Part shown: in pieces, positions 7,591 through 16,234 of the stretch | How positions within the stretch are numbered: position 1 is the first letter of the stretch | How the letters are laid out: each line of letters begins with the position of its first letter | Source of the DNA: JAFGTP01 sp964498725 | Lineage (GTDB): Bacteria > Fidelibacterota > UBA2242 > JAFGTP01 | DNA length: 27,546 nt | Direction: 5' to 3' | Assembly: GCA_964498725.1 (NCBI GenBank) | Contig: CAZCHS010000033.1 | Location: forward strand, 1 to 27,546 | Position numbers and translations under genes: made by a program | Notes under the pieces: model-generated | Seen by the model: only the letters and a program-made list of their open reading frames with translations | Database searches by the model: none | What the model was told of the DNA's origin: nothing

Positions 7591-8085
7591 TTACCAATCC
7601 GATAAAATCTGTTCTATCATATCATCGGTAATTTTATCAATTGCTTCATCAATTGCGACGCGTCTTTGGTCGGTGCTATTGGGATCATATTCGCTAAACC
7701 CTGAAATTGTTTTCTTAAAAATTTCGCGGTCTTTGACAAGGTCTTTCCATTCAGTTGCGATTTTGATTGTTACACGATATTCATCTACTGATTCACCGGT
7801 TTCTGTTTCGCTGTATACGGTGGGTTTATCTTCAATGTCTGTGATGGTGCAATAGAGAACCGAATGGGCGTTTTCTATTTCCACCAGATCAAGAATTTTT
7901 TCTTTAATGAACCCGTTGCGCACTTGCTCTGTCACTCTGGCGGCAAGATCAAATTCCGCTGTCCGGTCCTCAAACTCTGGAATAGCGATACTTTTGATGT
8001 GGGGCGGCAGGCTGCCTTTAAAAGAATAAATTCCACAATTTGACAGAATTATCAGGCTGAATGCGAATATTATGATTTTTTTCAT
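7591..8085 (-). CDS. lptE: LPS-assembly lipoprotein LptE family
   Basis: A 164-residue outer-membrane lipoprotein that in known systems plugs the LptD barrel for LPS export. The N-terminus is a lipoprotein signal (MKKIIIFAFSLIILSNCG) with C17 as the lipidated residue. After it comes the LptE-like opening YSFKGSLPPHIKSIAIPEFEDRTAEFDLAARVTEQV. The rest alternates strands (VLYCTITDIEDKP, EYRVTIKIATEWKD) with a C-terminal helix (AIDEAIDKITDDMIEQIL). It overlaps the sigma-54 activator gene by four bases (ATGA). This pairing with a Fis-family sigma-54 activator is also familiar from Bacteroidetes gene order, which supports the call. Confidence 0.88.
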   Translation of the reverse strand: MKKIIIFAFSLIILSNCGIYSFKGSLPPHIKSIAIPEFEDRTAEFDLAARVTEQVRNGFIKEKILDLVEIENAHSVLYCTITDIEDKPTVYSETETGESVDEYRVTIKIATEWKDLVKDREIFKKTISGFSEYDPNSTDQRRVAIDEAIDKITDDMIEQILSDW

Positions 8086-9326
8086 TCTTTTAATCCGTAT
8101 TCTTTTATTTTTCGGTACAATGTACGTTCGGAAATTTCCAGTGCCTGGGCGGTTTTACGCTTTTTAAATCCAAACTTTTTTAATGTTTCTTCAATTAGAT
8201 TACGTTCCATATCTGCCATGGAAATATCACCCACTTTGCTGGGATTGATGAGATTTTCATCATCCTGATCGTGGTCTTGATAATCCTCTTCATCGGGCAG
8301 GTCATCATGAAACACCGGATGCCGGCGATGAGAGCGGGCCGGCTCAGAAAAATTCATTTCTCTGGACTGCGGGAGTGGCAGCATATCGACATTGCGTCCA
8401 TGGGAAAGAAATTCCTTGACATCATTGACATCTTTACGCAGTAAAAACAACTGCTTCAGAATCAGTTCCCGTTCAGCCTGCTCAACCGATTTTGATACTT
8501 TGACCGGCAGATTAGGTGAATAGTTTTCCAGAGGGCGATCAATTCCCAGTTGTTTTTTTACAGTATTGGAATTAATCACTTCGCCTTTTTGTAATACAAT
8601 CACGCTCTCAACGAAATTTTTCAGTTCGCGAATATTTCCGGGCCAGGAATAGTTTTTCATCAGTTCCATGGCTTCCGGTGAAAAACCTTTGAAGGTGATA
8701 TTATTGCGATTAGAAAAATCCAGGGCGAATTTTTTGATCAGCAGGGGTAGATCATCAGGATGCTGTCGCAAAGGCGGGGCTGTAATTGTAATGGTTTTCA
8801 GACGATAATAGAGGTCTTTTCGAAACTTATCTTTCGAAATCTCCTTTTCAAGGTCCTTATTGGTGGCGGCAATGATTCTTACATCCACGCGACGGCCTTT
8901 TGATCCGCCTACGGGGATAAATTCACCGGATTCCAAAACCCGCAGAAATTTTACCTGGGTTTCCATGGGCATTTCTCCGATTTCATCAAGAAAAATAGTG
9001 CCGCCATCGGCTGTTTCAAAATATCCTTTGCGGTCTTCTGTGGCGCCTGTAAAGGAACCCTTTACATGGCCGAAGAGTTCACTTTCCAGAATTCCGGCCG
9101 GAATCGCTCCGCAATTGACCTTGATGAATTTATTGTGTTTCCGCAAACTTTGCTGATAGACAGCATTGGCGATCAATTCTTTGCCGGTTCCGCTTTCACC
9201 ATTGATCAGCACGGTAATATCTGTTGGCGCTACCTGGACAATCGTTTCGATGATCTCTTTCATTTTATCGGATTCCCCGATGATGCCAAAGCGTCGTTGT
9301 AATTCCCGTAATTTGTAATCGCTCAT
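8082..9326 (-). CDS. Sigma-54-dependent Fis-family transcriptional activator, no receiver domain
   Basis: A 414-residue bacterial enhancer-binding protein. It lacks an N-terminal sensory domain and goes almost directly into the AAA+ core (about 12-245). Walker A is GESGTGKE (43-50), the sigma-54 contact loop reads GSFTGA (90-95) instead of the commoner GAFTGA, and Walker B is GGTIFLDEIGE (108-118). An acidic, low-complexity linker (about 335-365, DDLPDEEDYQDHDQDDEN) precedes the C-terminal Fis helix-turn-helix (about 370-412, KKRKTAQALEISERTLYRKIKEYGL). AAGGTGG precedes ATG 9326. It follows purD by ten bases and is coupled to lptE. Without a receiver it may be constitutive or controlled by a partner protein. 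Its targets are unknown. Confidence 0.92.
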   Translation of the reverse strand: MSDYKLRELQRRFGIIGESDKMKEIIETIVQVAPTDITVLINGESGTGKELIANAVYQQSLRKHNKFIKVNCGAIPAGILESELFGHVKGSFTGATEDRKGYFETADGGTIFLDEIGEMPMETQVKFLRVLESGEFIPVGGSKGRRVDVRIIAATNKDLEKEISKDKFRKDLYYRLKTITITAPPLRQHPDDLPLLIKKFALDFSNRNNITFKGFSPEAMELMKNYSWPGNIRELKNFVESVIVLQKGEVINSNTVKKQLGIDRPLENYSPNLPVKVSKSVEQAERELILKQLFLLRKDVNDVKEFLSHGRNVDMLPLPQSREMNFSEPARSHRRHPVFHDDLPDEEDYQDHDQDDENLINPSKVGDISMADMERNLIEETLKKFGFKKRKTAQALEISERTLYRKIKEYGLKE

Positions 9327-9336
9327 AATTCCACCT

Positions 9337-10611
9337 TTATTTGTTAATGCGAGCTAATCCCTTTTTACCAATATCATGACGATATTGCTTCTTTTCAAAA
9401 TCTATTTTATTAACCTGCTGGTAAACTTTTTCAATGGCGTCTGCCAGATCCTTGCTAATGGCGGTAATTCCCAGCACTCGCCCGCCGGCTGTCAATATTT
9501 TGCCATTTTCTGCTTTTGTGCCGGCATGGAAAACACAAGTATCATCAGACACCTTGTCCAAACCGGTAATCACCTTGCCTTTTTCATAGGCACCGGGATA
9601 ACCACCGGATGCCAGAACAACACAGCAGCCGGACTGGTGTTTTAGTTTAAATGAACTGGATGAAATATTGCCTTTGGCTACTCCCAGCAGCAATTCCGCG
9701 ACATCGGATTCTATCAGAGGTAAAATCACCTGGGCTTCCGGGTCGCCGAACCTGACATTGAATTCTACAACCGAAGGTTTATTGTCTTTGATCATTAAAC
9801 CGCAGTAGAGAACACCGGTATAAGGAGTGCCTTCCTTTTTCATGGCGGCAAGAATGGGCTTGACGACCATTTCCTGAATATTCTCCATTACTTCGTGTGT
9901 GCCGAGGGGTGCCGGCGCATAGGCGCCCATGCCACCGGTATTCGGGCCTTCGTCATTGTCAAAGGCGCGTTTGTGATCCTGGGCAGAATGCAGCAGATGA
10001 AAATTGACTCCGTCAGTAATTGCAAATACGGACAATTCTTCACCTTCTAAAAAATCTTCAATAATGACACGGTTGGCAGCCTCGCCAAATTTGTTCTCTT
10101 CCCAAATTTCCTTGATAGCCTCGTCCAGATCTTGCCGGTTCATGATCACCAGGGCGCCCTTGCCGGCCGCCAGGCCGTCAACTTTTATTACATAAGGGAA
10201 GGCTTTATTTTCAGTTGCTCGAAGCCCTTCTTCTTTATTTTCACAAATCACAAAGTCAGCGGTGGGAACATCATATTTTTTCATGATTTCCTTGGCAAAT
10301 ATTTTACTGGTTTCCAGTTCGGCAGCACCTGCTGTGGGACCAAAAATTTTCATGCCGGATTTTTGGAATTCATCAACGATTCCCAGCATCAGAGGCACTT
10401 CCGGGCCAACGACCGTGAGGTCAATTTCTTGCTCCCGGGCAAAATTCAACAGTCCTTTAATATTATAAACCTGAAGATTCACATTTTCTGCTTTTTGAGC
10501 AGTACCGGCATTTCCCGGTGCACAGTAGATTTTTTTCACCCGCGGTGACCGTGCGATCATTTCAACAAGCGCGTGTTCTCTGCCACCACTTCCAACAATT
10601 AATATTTTCAT
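9337..10611 (-). CDS. purD: Phosphoribosylamine-glycine ligase
   Basis: Second step of de novo purine synthesis: joins glycine to phosphoribosylamine using ATP. The 424 residues show the N domain start MKILIVGSGGREHAL, the APGNAGTA loop, the ATP-grasp core (KVDGLAAGKGALV, PNTGGMGAYAPAP, EFNVRFGDPEAQ) and the C-terminal lid with CVVLASGGYPGAYEKG. All expected parts are present and the length is normal. AAGGA lies eight bases before ATG 10611. It sits 11 bases after uvrB and ten before the sigma-54 activator, in one probable transcript. Confidence 0.96.
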   Translation of the reverse strand: MKILIVGSGGREHALVEMIARSPRVKKIYCAPGNAGTAQKAENVNLQVYNIKGLLNFAREQEIDLTVVGPEVPLMLGIVDEFQKSGMKIFGPTAGAAELETSKIFAKEIMKKYDVPTADFVICENKEEGLRATENKAFPYVIKVDGLAAGKGALVIMNRQDLDEAIKEIWEENKFGEAANRVIIEDFLEGEELSVFAITDGVNFHLLHSAQDHKRAFDNDEGPNTGGMGAYAPAPLGTHEVMENIQEMVVKPILAAMKKEGTPYTGVLYCGLMIKDNKPSVVEFNVRFGDPEAQVILPLIESDVAELLLGVAKGNISSSSFKLKHQSGCCVVLASGGYPGAYEKGKVITGLDKVSDDTCVFHAGTKAENGKILTAGGRVLGITAISKDLADAIEKVYQQVNKIDFEKKQYRHDIGKKGLARINK

Positions 10612-10622
10612 GATAAAATTCC

Positions 10623-12608
10623 TTATTTATTCTTTTTAATTTTTTCTATTTCGTCCCGTAATTCCGCCGCTTTTTCAAACTCCAGGCGTTCGGCGGCAGT
10701 CACCATTTCCCGTTGGAGAAGTTCCAGTAATTCTTCCTGGTCCATTTTTTCATTGTAAGTCAGATTGCGTTTTTTTGATTTTCCATATTTGGGATCGTGA
10801 TAGTCAGCCACCTTGGTGCCGGCCATGACTTCATCTCTGGATTTATAAATTGTTTGTGGTTTTATACCATGGGCGGCATTGTATTTCTTCTGAATGGCGC
10901 GGCGGCGGTCGACTTCATCGATGACTTTGCGCATGGAATCGGTAATATTATCGCCGTAGAATATAACTTTGCCATTGACATTTCTGGCGGCGCGACCCGA
11001 TACCTGCATCAATGAGCGATAGGATCGCAGGAAACCTTCTTTATCCGCGTCCAGAATTGCTACCATAGAAACTTCGGGCAGGTCCAATCCTTCTCTTAAC
11101 AGGTTGATTCCCACCAGTACATCAAACTCCCCGAGACGAAGGTCACGAATGATCTCCACTCTGTCCAGGGCCGCGATTTCAGAATGCAGGTAGCGTACCC
11201 GCAAGCCAATATTTTTCAGGTAATCGGTTAAATCCTCTGACATTTTTTTGGTTAATGTTGTTACCAGAACCCGTTCATTTTTATCGACGACATTTTGGAT
11301 TTCACTGATCAGGTCGTCAATCTGGTTTTCTGTGGGTCGCACATAAATTTTCGGGTCCAAAAGGCCGGTGGGACGAATGATCTGTTCTACATAAACACCT
11401 TCGGTTGTGTCCAGTTCGTAATCACCGGGAGTCGCGGAAACAAATACGGTCTGTTTGTCCATATTCTCGAACTCATGGAATTTTAAAGGGCGGTGGTCCA
11501 GGGCGGAAGGCAGACGGAATCCATGTTCAACCAGCGTTTCCTTGCGGGCGCGATCACCATTATACATGGCGCGAATTTGTGGTATGGTAACGTGGGATTC
11601 ATCGATCATGCAGAGAAAATTTTCCGGGAAAAAATCCATCAGTGTGTAGGGTTTTTCGCCGGGTTTGCGCTGAGTGAAATGGCGTTCATAATTTTCAATT
11701 CCTGAACAATGGCCGATCTCTTCGATCATTTCAAGGTCAAAATTTGTGCGCTGTTCCAGGCGCGCGGCTTCCAGTATTTTCCCCTGTTTATTGAGTTCAT
11801 CTAACCGTATTTCCAGTTCCTGACGAATAGTTTTCAAGGCTTTGCCAGTAGCCTCGCTGGAGCTGATAAAATGTTTTGCCGGGAAGAGGACAATTTTATC
11901 CAGTTCCGATATTTTTTTGTTGGTTATGGTATTAAAGGAATGTATCCGGTCCACTTCGTCACCAAAGAACTCGACACGATAGGCAAACTCTTCATAAGCA
12001 GGATAAATATCAATCACATCGCCACGGGCGCGAAACTGTCCCCGCTCCAGGGTCTGATTCGTCCGGGCATAAAATATATCCACCAACTCTGCGAACAATC
12101 CGCGGATATCGATCTGCTGGCCGACTTCAAGTGAAACCACAAATTTCCCATATTCCGTGGGTGAGCCAATACCATAAATACAGGAAACACTGGAAACCAC
12201 AATGACATCTTTTCGGCTCATCAGAGAAGCGGTGGCTTTTAACCGCAAGCGGTCAATCTCGTCATTGATTGAGGAATCCTTTTCAATGTATGTATCGGTG
12301 ACCGGCAGATAAGCTTCCGGTTGATAATAGTCGTAAAAGCTGATAAAATATTCAACTGCATTTGCCGGGAATAGTTTTTTGAATTCTCCATAAAGCTGCG
12401 CAGCCAGTGTTTTATTATGGCTGATCACCAGGGTCGGTTTTTTGACCGCCTGAATCACATTCGCCATAGTAAAGGTTTTGCCACTGCCGGTGATACCCAT
12501 CAGTGTTTGGAATTTTTCGCCGGCATTTAGTCCTTTGGTCAGCTCATTGATAGCTTTGGGCTGATCCCCGGTTGCCTGGTAATTGGTATTTAATTTAAAA
12601 TCTGACAT
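10623..12608 (-). CDS. uvrB: Excinuclease ABC subunit B
   Basis: Damage-verifying helicase-like subunit of nucleotide excision repair. The 661 residues include Walker A GITGSGKT (38-45), the YYQPEAYLPVTDTYIEKD beta-hairpin region that clamps DNA, MIDESHVTIPQ, and the C-terminal helicase motifs (LLREGLDLPEVSMVAILDADKEGFLR and QVSGRAARN). A UVR domain lies in the last 40 residues (EREMVTAAERLEFEKAAELRDEIEKI), for UvrC contact. Full length for the family. No strong ribosome site is visible before ATG 12608. It is the first gene of the uvrB-purD-activator-lptE run, and a promoter should lie in 12609-12760. Confidence 0.97.
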   Translation of the reverse strand: MSDFKLNTNYQATGDQPKAINELTKGLNAGEKFQTLMGITGSGKTFTMANVIQAVKKPTLVISHNKTLAAQLYGEFKKLFPANAVEYFISFYDYYQPEAYLPVTDTYIEKDSSINDEIDRLRLKATASLMSRKDVIVVSSVSCIYGIGSPTEYGKFVVSLEVGQQIDIRGLFAELVDIFYARTNQTLERGQFRARGDVIDIYPAYEEFAYRVEFFGDEVDRIHSFNTITNKKISELDKIVLFPAKHFISSSEATGKALKTIRQELEIRLDELNKQGKILEAARLEQRTNFDLEMIEEIGHCSGIENYERHFTQRKPGEKPYTLMDFFPENFLCMIDESHVTIPQIRAMYNGDRARKETLVEHGFRLPSALDHRPLKFHEFENMDKQTVFVSATPGDYELDTTEGVYVEQIIRPTGLLDPKIYVRPTENQIDDLISEIQNVVDKNERVLVTTLTKKMSEDLTDYLKNIGLRVRYLHSEIAALDRVEIIRDLRLGEFDVLVGINLLREGLDLPEVSMVAILDADKEGFLRSYRSLMQVSGRAARNVNGKVIFYGDNITDSMRKVIDEVDRRRAIQKKYNAAHGIKPQTIYKSRDEVMAGTKVADYHDPKYGKSKKRNLTYNEKMDQEELLELLQREMVTAAERLEFEKAAELRDEIEKIKKNK

Positions 12609-12733
12609 TTCGTCAGGAATATACTCATATTTTTAACAACTATCAATATAAAGTAGGAAGCTGAGATTAATCTGTTTTTTTGGCATAATTAACAAAAGGA
12701 TATGCTTCTTGATTGGTAAAAATGAGGTTTTTG

Positions 12734-12762
12734 TTGATATTTAGAGTGATTTCAGTTAATAT
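12734..12762 (+). promoter_or_regulatory. Candidate sigma-70-type promoter for the M49-like gene
   Basis: TTGATA (12734-12739) and TAATAT (12757-12762) are separated by 17 bases, close to sigma-70 consensus, about 57 bases before the preferred start at 12819. A perfect 8-base inverted repeat (TTGATATT at 12734-12741, AATATCAA at 12758-12765) frames the same elements and could be a regulator site. AT-rich background makes chance matches possible. Confidence 0.4.
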
Positions 12763-12818
12763 CAATGACAAATTATTGTGAGGTAATGGCTGTGTATTTT
12801 ATTGCTGGAGGAATGGAG

Positions 12819-14486
12819 ATGAAACAAAAAAAATTAGTCGCCTATTTGGTAATTGTTATGATATCAATTTTACTCTTTGAATGTGGAGAACCTATGATAA
12901 AAACAAAAGCACCGGTTGGCTATGTTAAAAATGAACTGGAAAAACTGGCTCCTGTAGATATACAAGCCGACCTTTCGGGACTTACTGAAAATGAAAAGCA
13001 AGTGATCATGAAACTGGTGGAAGCCGGAAATATCATTGATCAATTATTTCTATTGCAAGTCGACAGGGACAATCCTGAAATACGCCGGGAATTGGTAGAT
13101 ATGAAAGATTCAGATAAAGCATTGTACCTGGAAATGTTCGATATAATGTTTGGCAGTTGGAACCGACTGGAGCATAATGAACCCTTTTTAAATTCTGAAG
13201 AAAAACCCGCCGGCGCCGGATTCTATCCCATTGATATGACAAAAAGTGAATTTGAGGAACATTTGAGAATAAATCCCGGTGACCGGAAGCTATTTGAAGA
13301 CACTTTCACAATTATTGATCGGAAAAATGGAGAATTAACAGCCATTAAATACCATGAATATTACCGGGAATTAGTCCGGAAACTCAGCGCCTTATTAAAA
13401 GAAGCAGCAGAAATGGCGGACAATAAGCATCTCAAGACTTATCTTAATCAGAGATCTGCAGACCTGTTGACTGATGATTATTATGAAAGCGATATGGCCT
13501 GGATGGATTTGAACGGAAAAATTGAGGTCGTGGTCGGCCCGTATGAAGTATATGAAGATCAGTTATTCAACTATAAAGCAGCTTACGAGTTATTTTTATG
13601 TATCGTTGACCTGGATGCCAGCCGAAAACTGGAAGCCGCGTCCAAATATCTGGATGATATGGAAGATAATTTGCCGATTCCCGATGAATATAAAAATTTT
13701 GATCGTGGTTCATCGTCCCCGGTTAAAGTTGTTCAGGAAATTTATACGGCGGGTGACACAAAGGCCGGTATTCAAACAGCAGCTTTCAACCTTCCCAATG
13801 ATGAACGGGTACGTGAAGCCAAGGGCTCTAAAAAAGTTATGCTGAAAAATATTACGGAAGCAAAATTCAATAAGATATTAGTTCCCATTGCTGAGAAAAT
13901 ACTCGCACCGCGACCTTTGAAAAATGTCAGTTTTGATTGCTATTTTAATCATATTCTGATGCATGAAATCAGTCATGGCCTGGGCCCGGGCACCCTGACT
14001 TTGGCAGACGGCACGGAAACCACTGTTGCCCGGGAATTAAAGGATGTTTATTCTGTGATTGAGGAATGCAAAGCCGATGTTCTGGGACTTTATAATTATC
14101 TCTATATGATGGACAAAGGTGTTTTCGAGGAAGATCGGTATGCTGCTTATGCCAGTTATTTGGGAGGCATGTACCGGTCTATTCGATTTGGAATCAATGA
14201 GGCTCACGGTGGAGGTGTCGCAATTCAGTTCAATTATTTACTGGATAAAGGAGCGTTTTATATCGATGAAAACGAGAAATTAAATGTTGACCCCGAGAAG
14301 ATTGAAACGGTGATAAAAGATCTGACGAACAAAGTGCTGATTATTGAAGCAGAAGGTGATTATGAAGCCGCTAAAAAATTGATTGGCAAGTATTCTGTCA
14401 TGACCCCGTTGATGGAAAAAATTATTGAGGATTTGGAAGAACTGCCAATTGATATTCGGCCAAACTATGAAATTCTGAGCAGATGA
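12819..14486 (+). CDS. M49 (dipeptidyl peptidase III)-like zinc metallopeptidase, probable lipoprotein
   Basis: 555 residues from the chosen start. ATG 12819 has GGAGG seven bases upstream and opens a hydrophobic signal (KQKKLVAYLVIVMISILLFECG) with C22 as a likely lipidation site, though the -1 glutamate is unusual. An earlier in-frame ATG at 12765 is less likely. The zinc site reads HEISH (382-386) within MHEISHGLGPG, with a downstream EECKAD (415-420). This is the same order and spacing as the two M49 motifs, HEXXGH and EEC[RK]A[ED], but with a standard HEXXH. Relatives are annotated as dipeptidyl-peptidase 3 family or Zn-dependent hydrolases. The expected role is peptide cleavage on the periplasmic side. 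It is monocistronic, divergent from uvrB, with a strong terminator after it. Confidence 0.85.
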   Translation: MKQKKLVAYLVIVMISILLFECGEPMIKTKAPVGYVKNELEKLAPVDIQADLSGLTENEKQVIMKLVEAGNIIDQLFLLQVDRDNPEIRRELVDMKDSDKALYLEMFDIMFGSWNRLEHNEPFLNSEEKPAGAGFYPIDMTKSEFEEHLRINPGDRKLFEDTFTIIDRKNGELTAIKYHEYYRELVRKLSALLKEAAEMADNKHLKTYLNQRSADLLTDDYYESDMAWMDLNGKIEVVVGPYEVYEDQLFNYKAAYELFLCIVDLDASRKLEAASKYLDDMEDNLPIPDEYKNFDRGSSSPVKVVQEIYTAGDTKAGIQTAAFNLPNDERVREAKGSKKVMLKNITEAKFNKILVPIAEKILAPRPLKNVSFDCYFNHILMHEISHGLGPGTLTLADGTETTVARELKDVYSVIEECKADVLGLYNYLYMMDKGVFEEDRYAAYASYLGGMYRSIRFGINEAHGGGVAIQFNYLLDKGAFYIDENEKLNVDPEKIETVIKDLTNKVLIIEAEGDYEAAKKLIGKYSVMTPLMEKIIEDLEELPIDIRPNYEILSR

Positions 14487-14497
14487 AAAAGATAAAT

Positions 14498-14528
14498 AAA
14501 AAAGGTCACTGGGGAAGTGACCTTTTTT
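14498..14528 (+). terminator. Rho-independent terminator of the M49-like gene
   Basis: GGTCACT (14504-14510) and AGTGACC (14516-14522) form a seven-base GC-containing stem with a GGGGA loop. The stem is flanked by an A-run and followed by TTTTTT, and it sits 12 bases after the stop codon. The A-run and T-run make it potentially two-directional. Confidence 0.92.
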
Positions 14529-14550
14529 AACGCAACTGTTAATGAAATAG

Positions 14551-14620
14551 CCTTCCCCGAATTAAAGAGGGGATAGTGAGGGATATTACGGCACATTCGG
14601 GGAAGGGGAGGGGATTTTTT
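14551..14620 (+). other. 12-bp inverted repeat with G-rich loop and tail, then a T-run
   Basis: CCTTCCCCGAAT (14551-14562) and ATTCGGGGAAGG (14595-14606) are perfectly complementary and enclose a 32-base G-rich loop. G-runs occur at 14569-14572, 14580-14582, 14599-14602, 14605-14608 and 14610-14613, followed by TTTTTT at 14615-14620. It may act as a second terminator, form a G-quadruplex, or be a small structured RNA. The remainder of the 14487-14863 gap is AT-rich without other recognisable signals. Confidence 0.55.
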
Positions 14621-14863
14621 CTTATTATCAAAAGGCAATATTTATAGTTACAATATTTATGCCAAAGAAAATATTTATGTGGCTTAGTATTTTTCTCGTC
14701 GAGACTATTTTTTTGTTACAATTTCACTATTATTTTACTAGGAAATTTTGGCACGGTATGGAAAAAAGTTCGCATAAATAGTAAAAAATTTAAATTATTG
14801 TCATTTTTTGTTAAATTTTTGACAATATTACCGATAATTTATCTGACTATTGGAGAGGCAATC

Positions 14864-15637
14864 ATGAATAAAATATTTCTTGTAGACGATGACACTGAAT
14901 TACTGGAATTGCTTCAGGATTTTTTGATAAACCATGATTTTGAAGTGATGACTAACAATGATGGGAAAAATGTCCTGGAACAAATTTCAAAATTTGAACC
15001 GAGCCTGGTGGTATTGGATGTCAATCTTCCGGATGCGGATGGATTTGATATCTTACGGATCATTCGAAGTAATGCCCTGACCGCTTCCATTCCTGTTATT
15101 ATGCTGACAGGTGAGGACGGTGTAAATTCTCAGGTCAAGGGTCTGACATCGGGGGCTGATGACTATGTGCTTAAACCCTTTGATTTAAATGTATTATACG
15201 CCCGAATATTGAATTTGCTTAAAAAGAACATAGAGCAAACACGGACGAAATATGATCAAAAAAACTTATTGAACCATCTGATCACCATTTATTCCAAACG
15301 CAATTATGATATCTACACCAAGCACAGCAGAAGATTTCCTGATTATCCCTCAAACTGGAACGGCCTTATTCCCGATTTGGTCATTATTAAAAAGAATAAA
15401 AAATGCCGTGCCTTTTTGTTGGAATCGGCACAGAGTATCCTGGAAGAAAGATTTTTAAGGGAATTGGAAAAATTATCCGTAACTACCTGGAAAAACGAGT
15501 TGGTTGAAGGCAATATTGTTGTCCGCTCCAAAGAATCCCTGAAAAAATGTCAGGATATTTTCAAAGAATATGGGTTTAAGTTTAAAATCAAACTAATCAC
15601 AAAAAGTAAACGGCGAAGACGTTATCCGGCGGAATAA
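14864..15637 (+). CDS. Response regulator with unclassified C-terminal domain (possible degenerate PD-(D/E)XK fold)
   Basis: 257 residues from ATG 14864, chosen because GGAGAGG lies just upstream and the receiver starts at once (NKIFLVDDD). The receiver domain (1-122) is complete: acidic pocket D8-D10, phosphoacceptor D52 (LVVLDVNLP), T82 and K104 (YVLKPFD). The remaining 130 residues match no common output domain that I know. The pattern GLIPDLVIIKK (D171), then CRAFLLESAQ (E187), a helix, a GNIVVRS strand and a final helix-strand (KCQDIFKEYGFKFKIKLITK) resembles PD-(D/E)XK nuclease-like domains. The usual catalytic lysine of the E-x-K motif is missing. A basic tail (KSKRRRR) ends it. No kinase gene is adjacent; the nearest is at 18551-20821. 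Confidence 0.85.
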   Translation: MNKIFLVDDDTELLELLQDFLINHDFEVMTNNDGKNVLEQISKFEPSLVVLDVNLPDADGFDILRIIRSNALTASIPVIMLTGEDGVNSQVKGLTSGADDYVLKPFDLNVLYARILNLLKKNIEQTRTKYDQKNLLNHLITIYSKRNYDIYTKHSRRFPDYPSNWNGLIPDLVIIKKNKKCRAFLLESAQSILEERFLRELEKLSVTTWKNELVEGNIVVRSKESLKKCQDIFKEYGFKFKIKLITKSKRRRRYPAE

Positions 15638-15679
15638 TTACCAGTCTGAATCCATTGCAGTGGAATAGTCTGATCTGCA

Positions 15680-16225
15680 CTATAATTTATAAAGCACTCC
15701 TTTATTAACGGCATCCATTTTTTCTTTTCCAAAGAGTTTTTTTACCAAAGTAAGTGCGAATAAAACAGCGGCACCGGATGCCTGTCCGGTAACCAGATTG
15801 CCATCTTCCACAACCTGTTGGTTTTCCGGAATGTATTTAACTTTATCTTTTTCGCCGGGATGGATGGTGAATTTTTTATATTTCAGGACACCGGCTTCAA
15901 ACAGCACCATTGGCGCGGCGCAGATGGCGGCAACCAGTTTACCCGCATCATTCATTTTTTGGATCATTGTTTTGAGACGCGTATCATTCTTGAGATTGAG
16001 AGTTCCGGGCATTCCGCCGGGCAGGACAACGCCATCAAAATTGTCATGCTCAAGATTTGCCAGAATTTCGTCGGCCTTGATCACGATATTATGGGAACCT
16101 CTAATTTCCAGGGCATCCAATCCTGCTGTTGTTACTTCAGCGCCTCCGCGTCTTAGAATATCGATAATGGAGATCGCTTCGATTTCTTCAAGTCCTTCTG
16201 CGAGGGGTACTAATATTTTTGTCAT
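15680..16225 (-). CDS. DJ-1/YajL/PfpI family protein
   Basis: A 181-residue single-domain protein with the DJ-1 fold. It has EGLEEIEA with E16 at the position that activates the cysteine, VVLPGGMPG, and AAICAAP with the nucleophile C102 on the elbow. Family members act as deglycases or glyoxalases, as redox-sensing chaperones, or as peptidase-like proteins. Closeness to DJ-1/YajL favours dicarbonyl protection over proteolysis. The gene lies nine bases downstream of pgi on the same strand. Co-expression with a sugar-phosphate enzyme would suit defence against methylglyoxal, which is inference. Its ribosome site is weak. Confidence 0.9.
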   Translation of the reverse strand: MTKILVPLAEGLEEIEAISIIDILRRGGAEVTTAGLDALEIRGSHNIVIKADEILANLEHDNFDGVVLPGGMPGTLNLKNDTRLKTMIQKMNDAGKLVAAICAAPMVLFEAGVLKYKKFTIHPGEKDKVKYIPENQQVVEDGNLVTGQASGAAVLFALTLVKKLFGKEKMDAVNKGVLYKL

Positions 16226-16234
16226 AATAAATTC

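Noticed and set aside
10132..10548. A 138-codon open frame on the plus strand inside purD
   Set aside because: Antisense shadow of purD with low-complexity, phenylalanine-rich sequence and no recognisable domain.
14750..14770. Possible sigma-54 promoter TTTGGCACGGTATGGAA upstream of the response regulator
   Set aside because: The -24 GG is there, but the position for the -12 GC holds AA, so the essential second element is missing.
14819..14845. TTGACA followed by TATCTG before the response regulator
   Set aside because: Spacing is only 15 bases and the start of transcription would fall at the ribosome-binding site.
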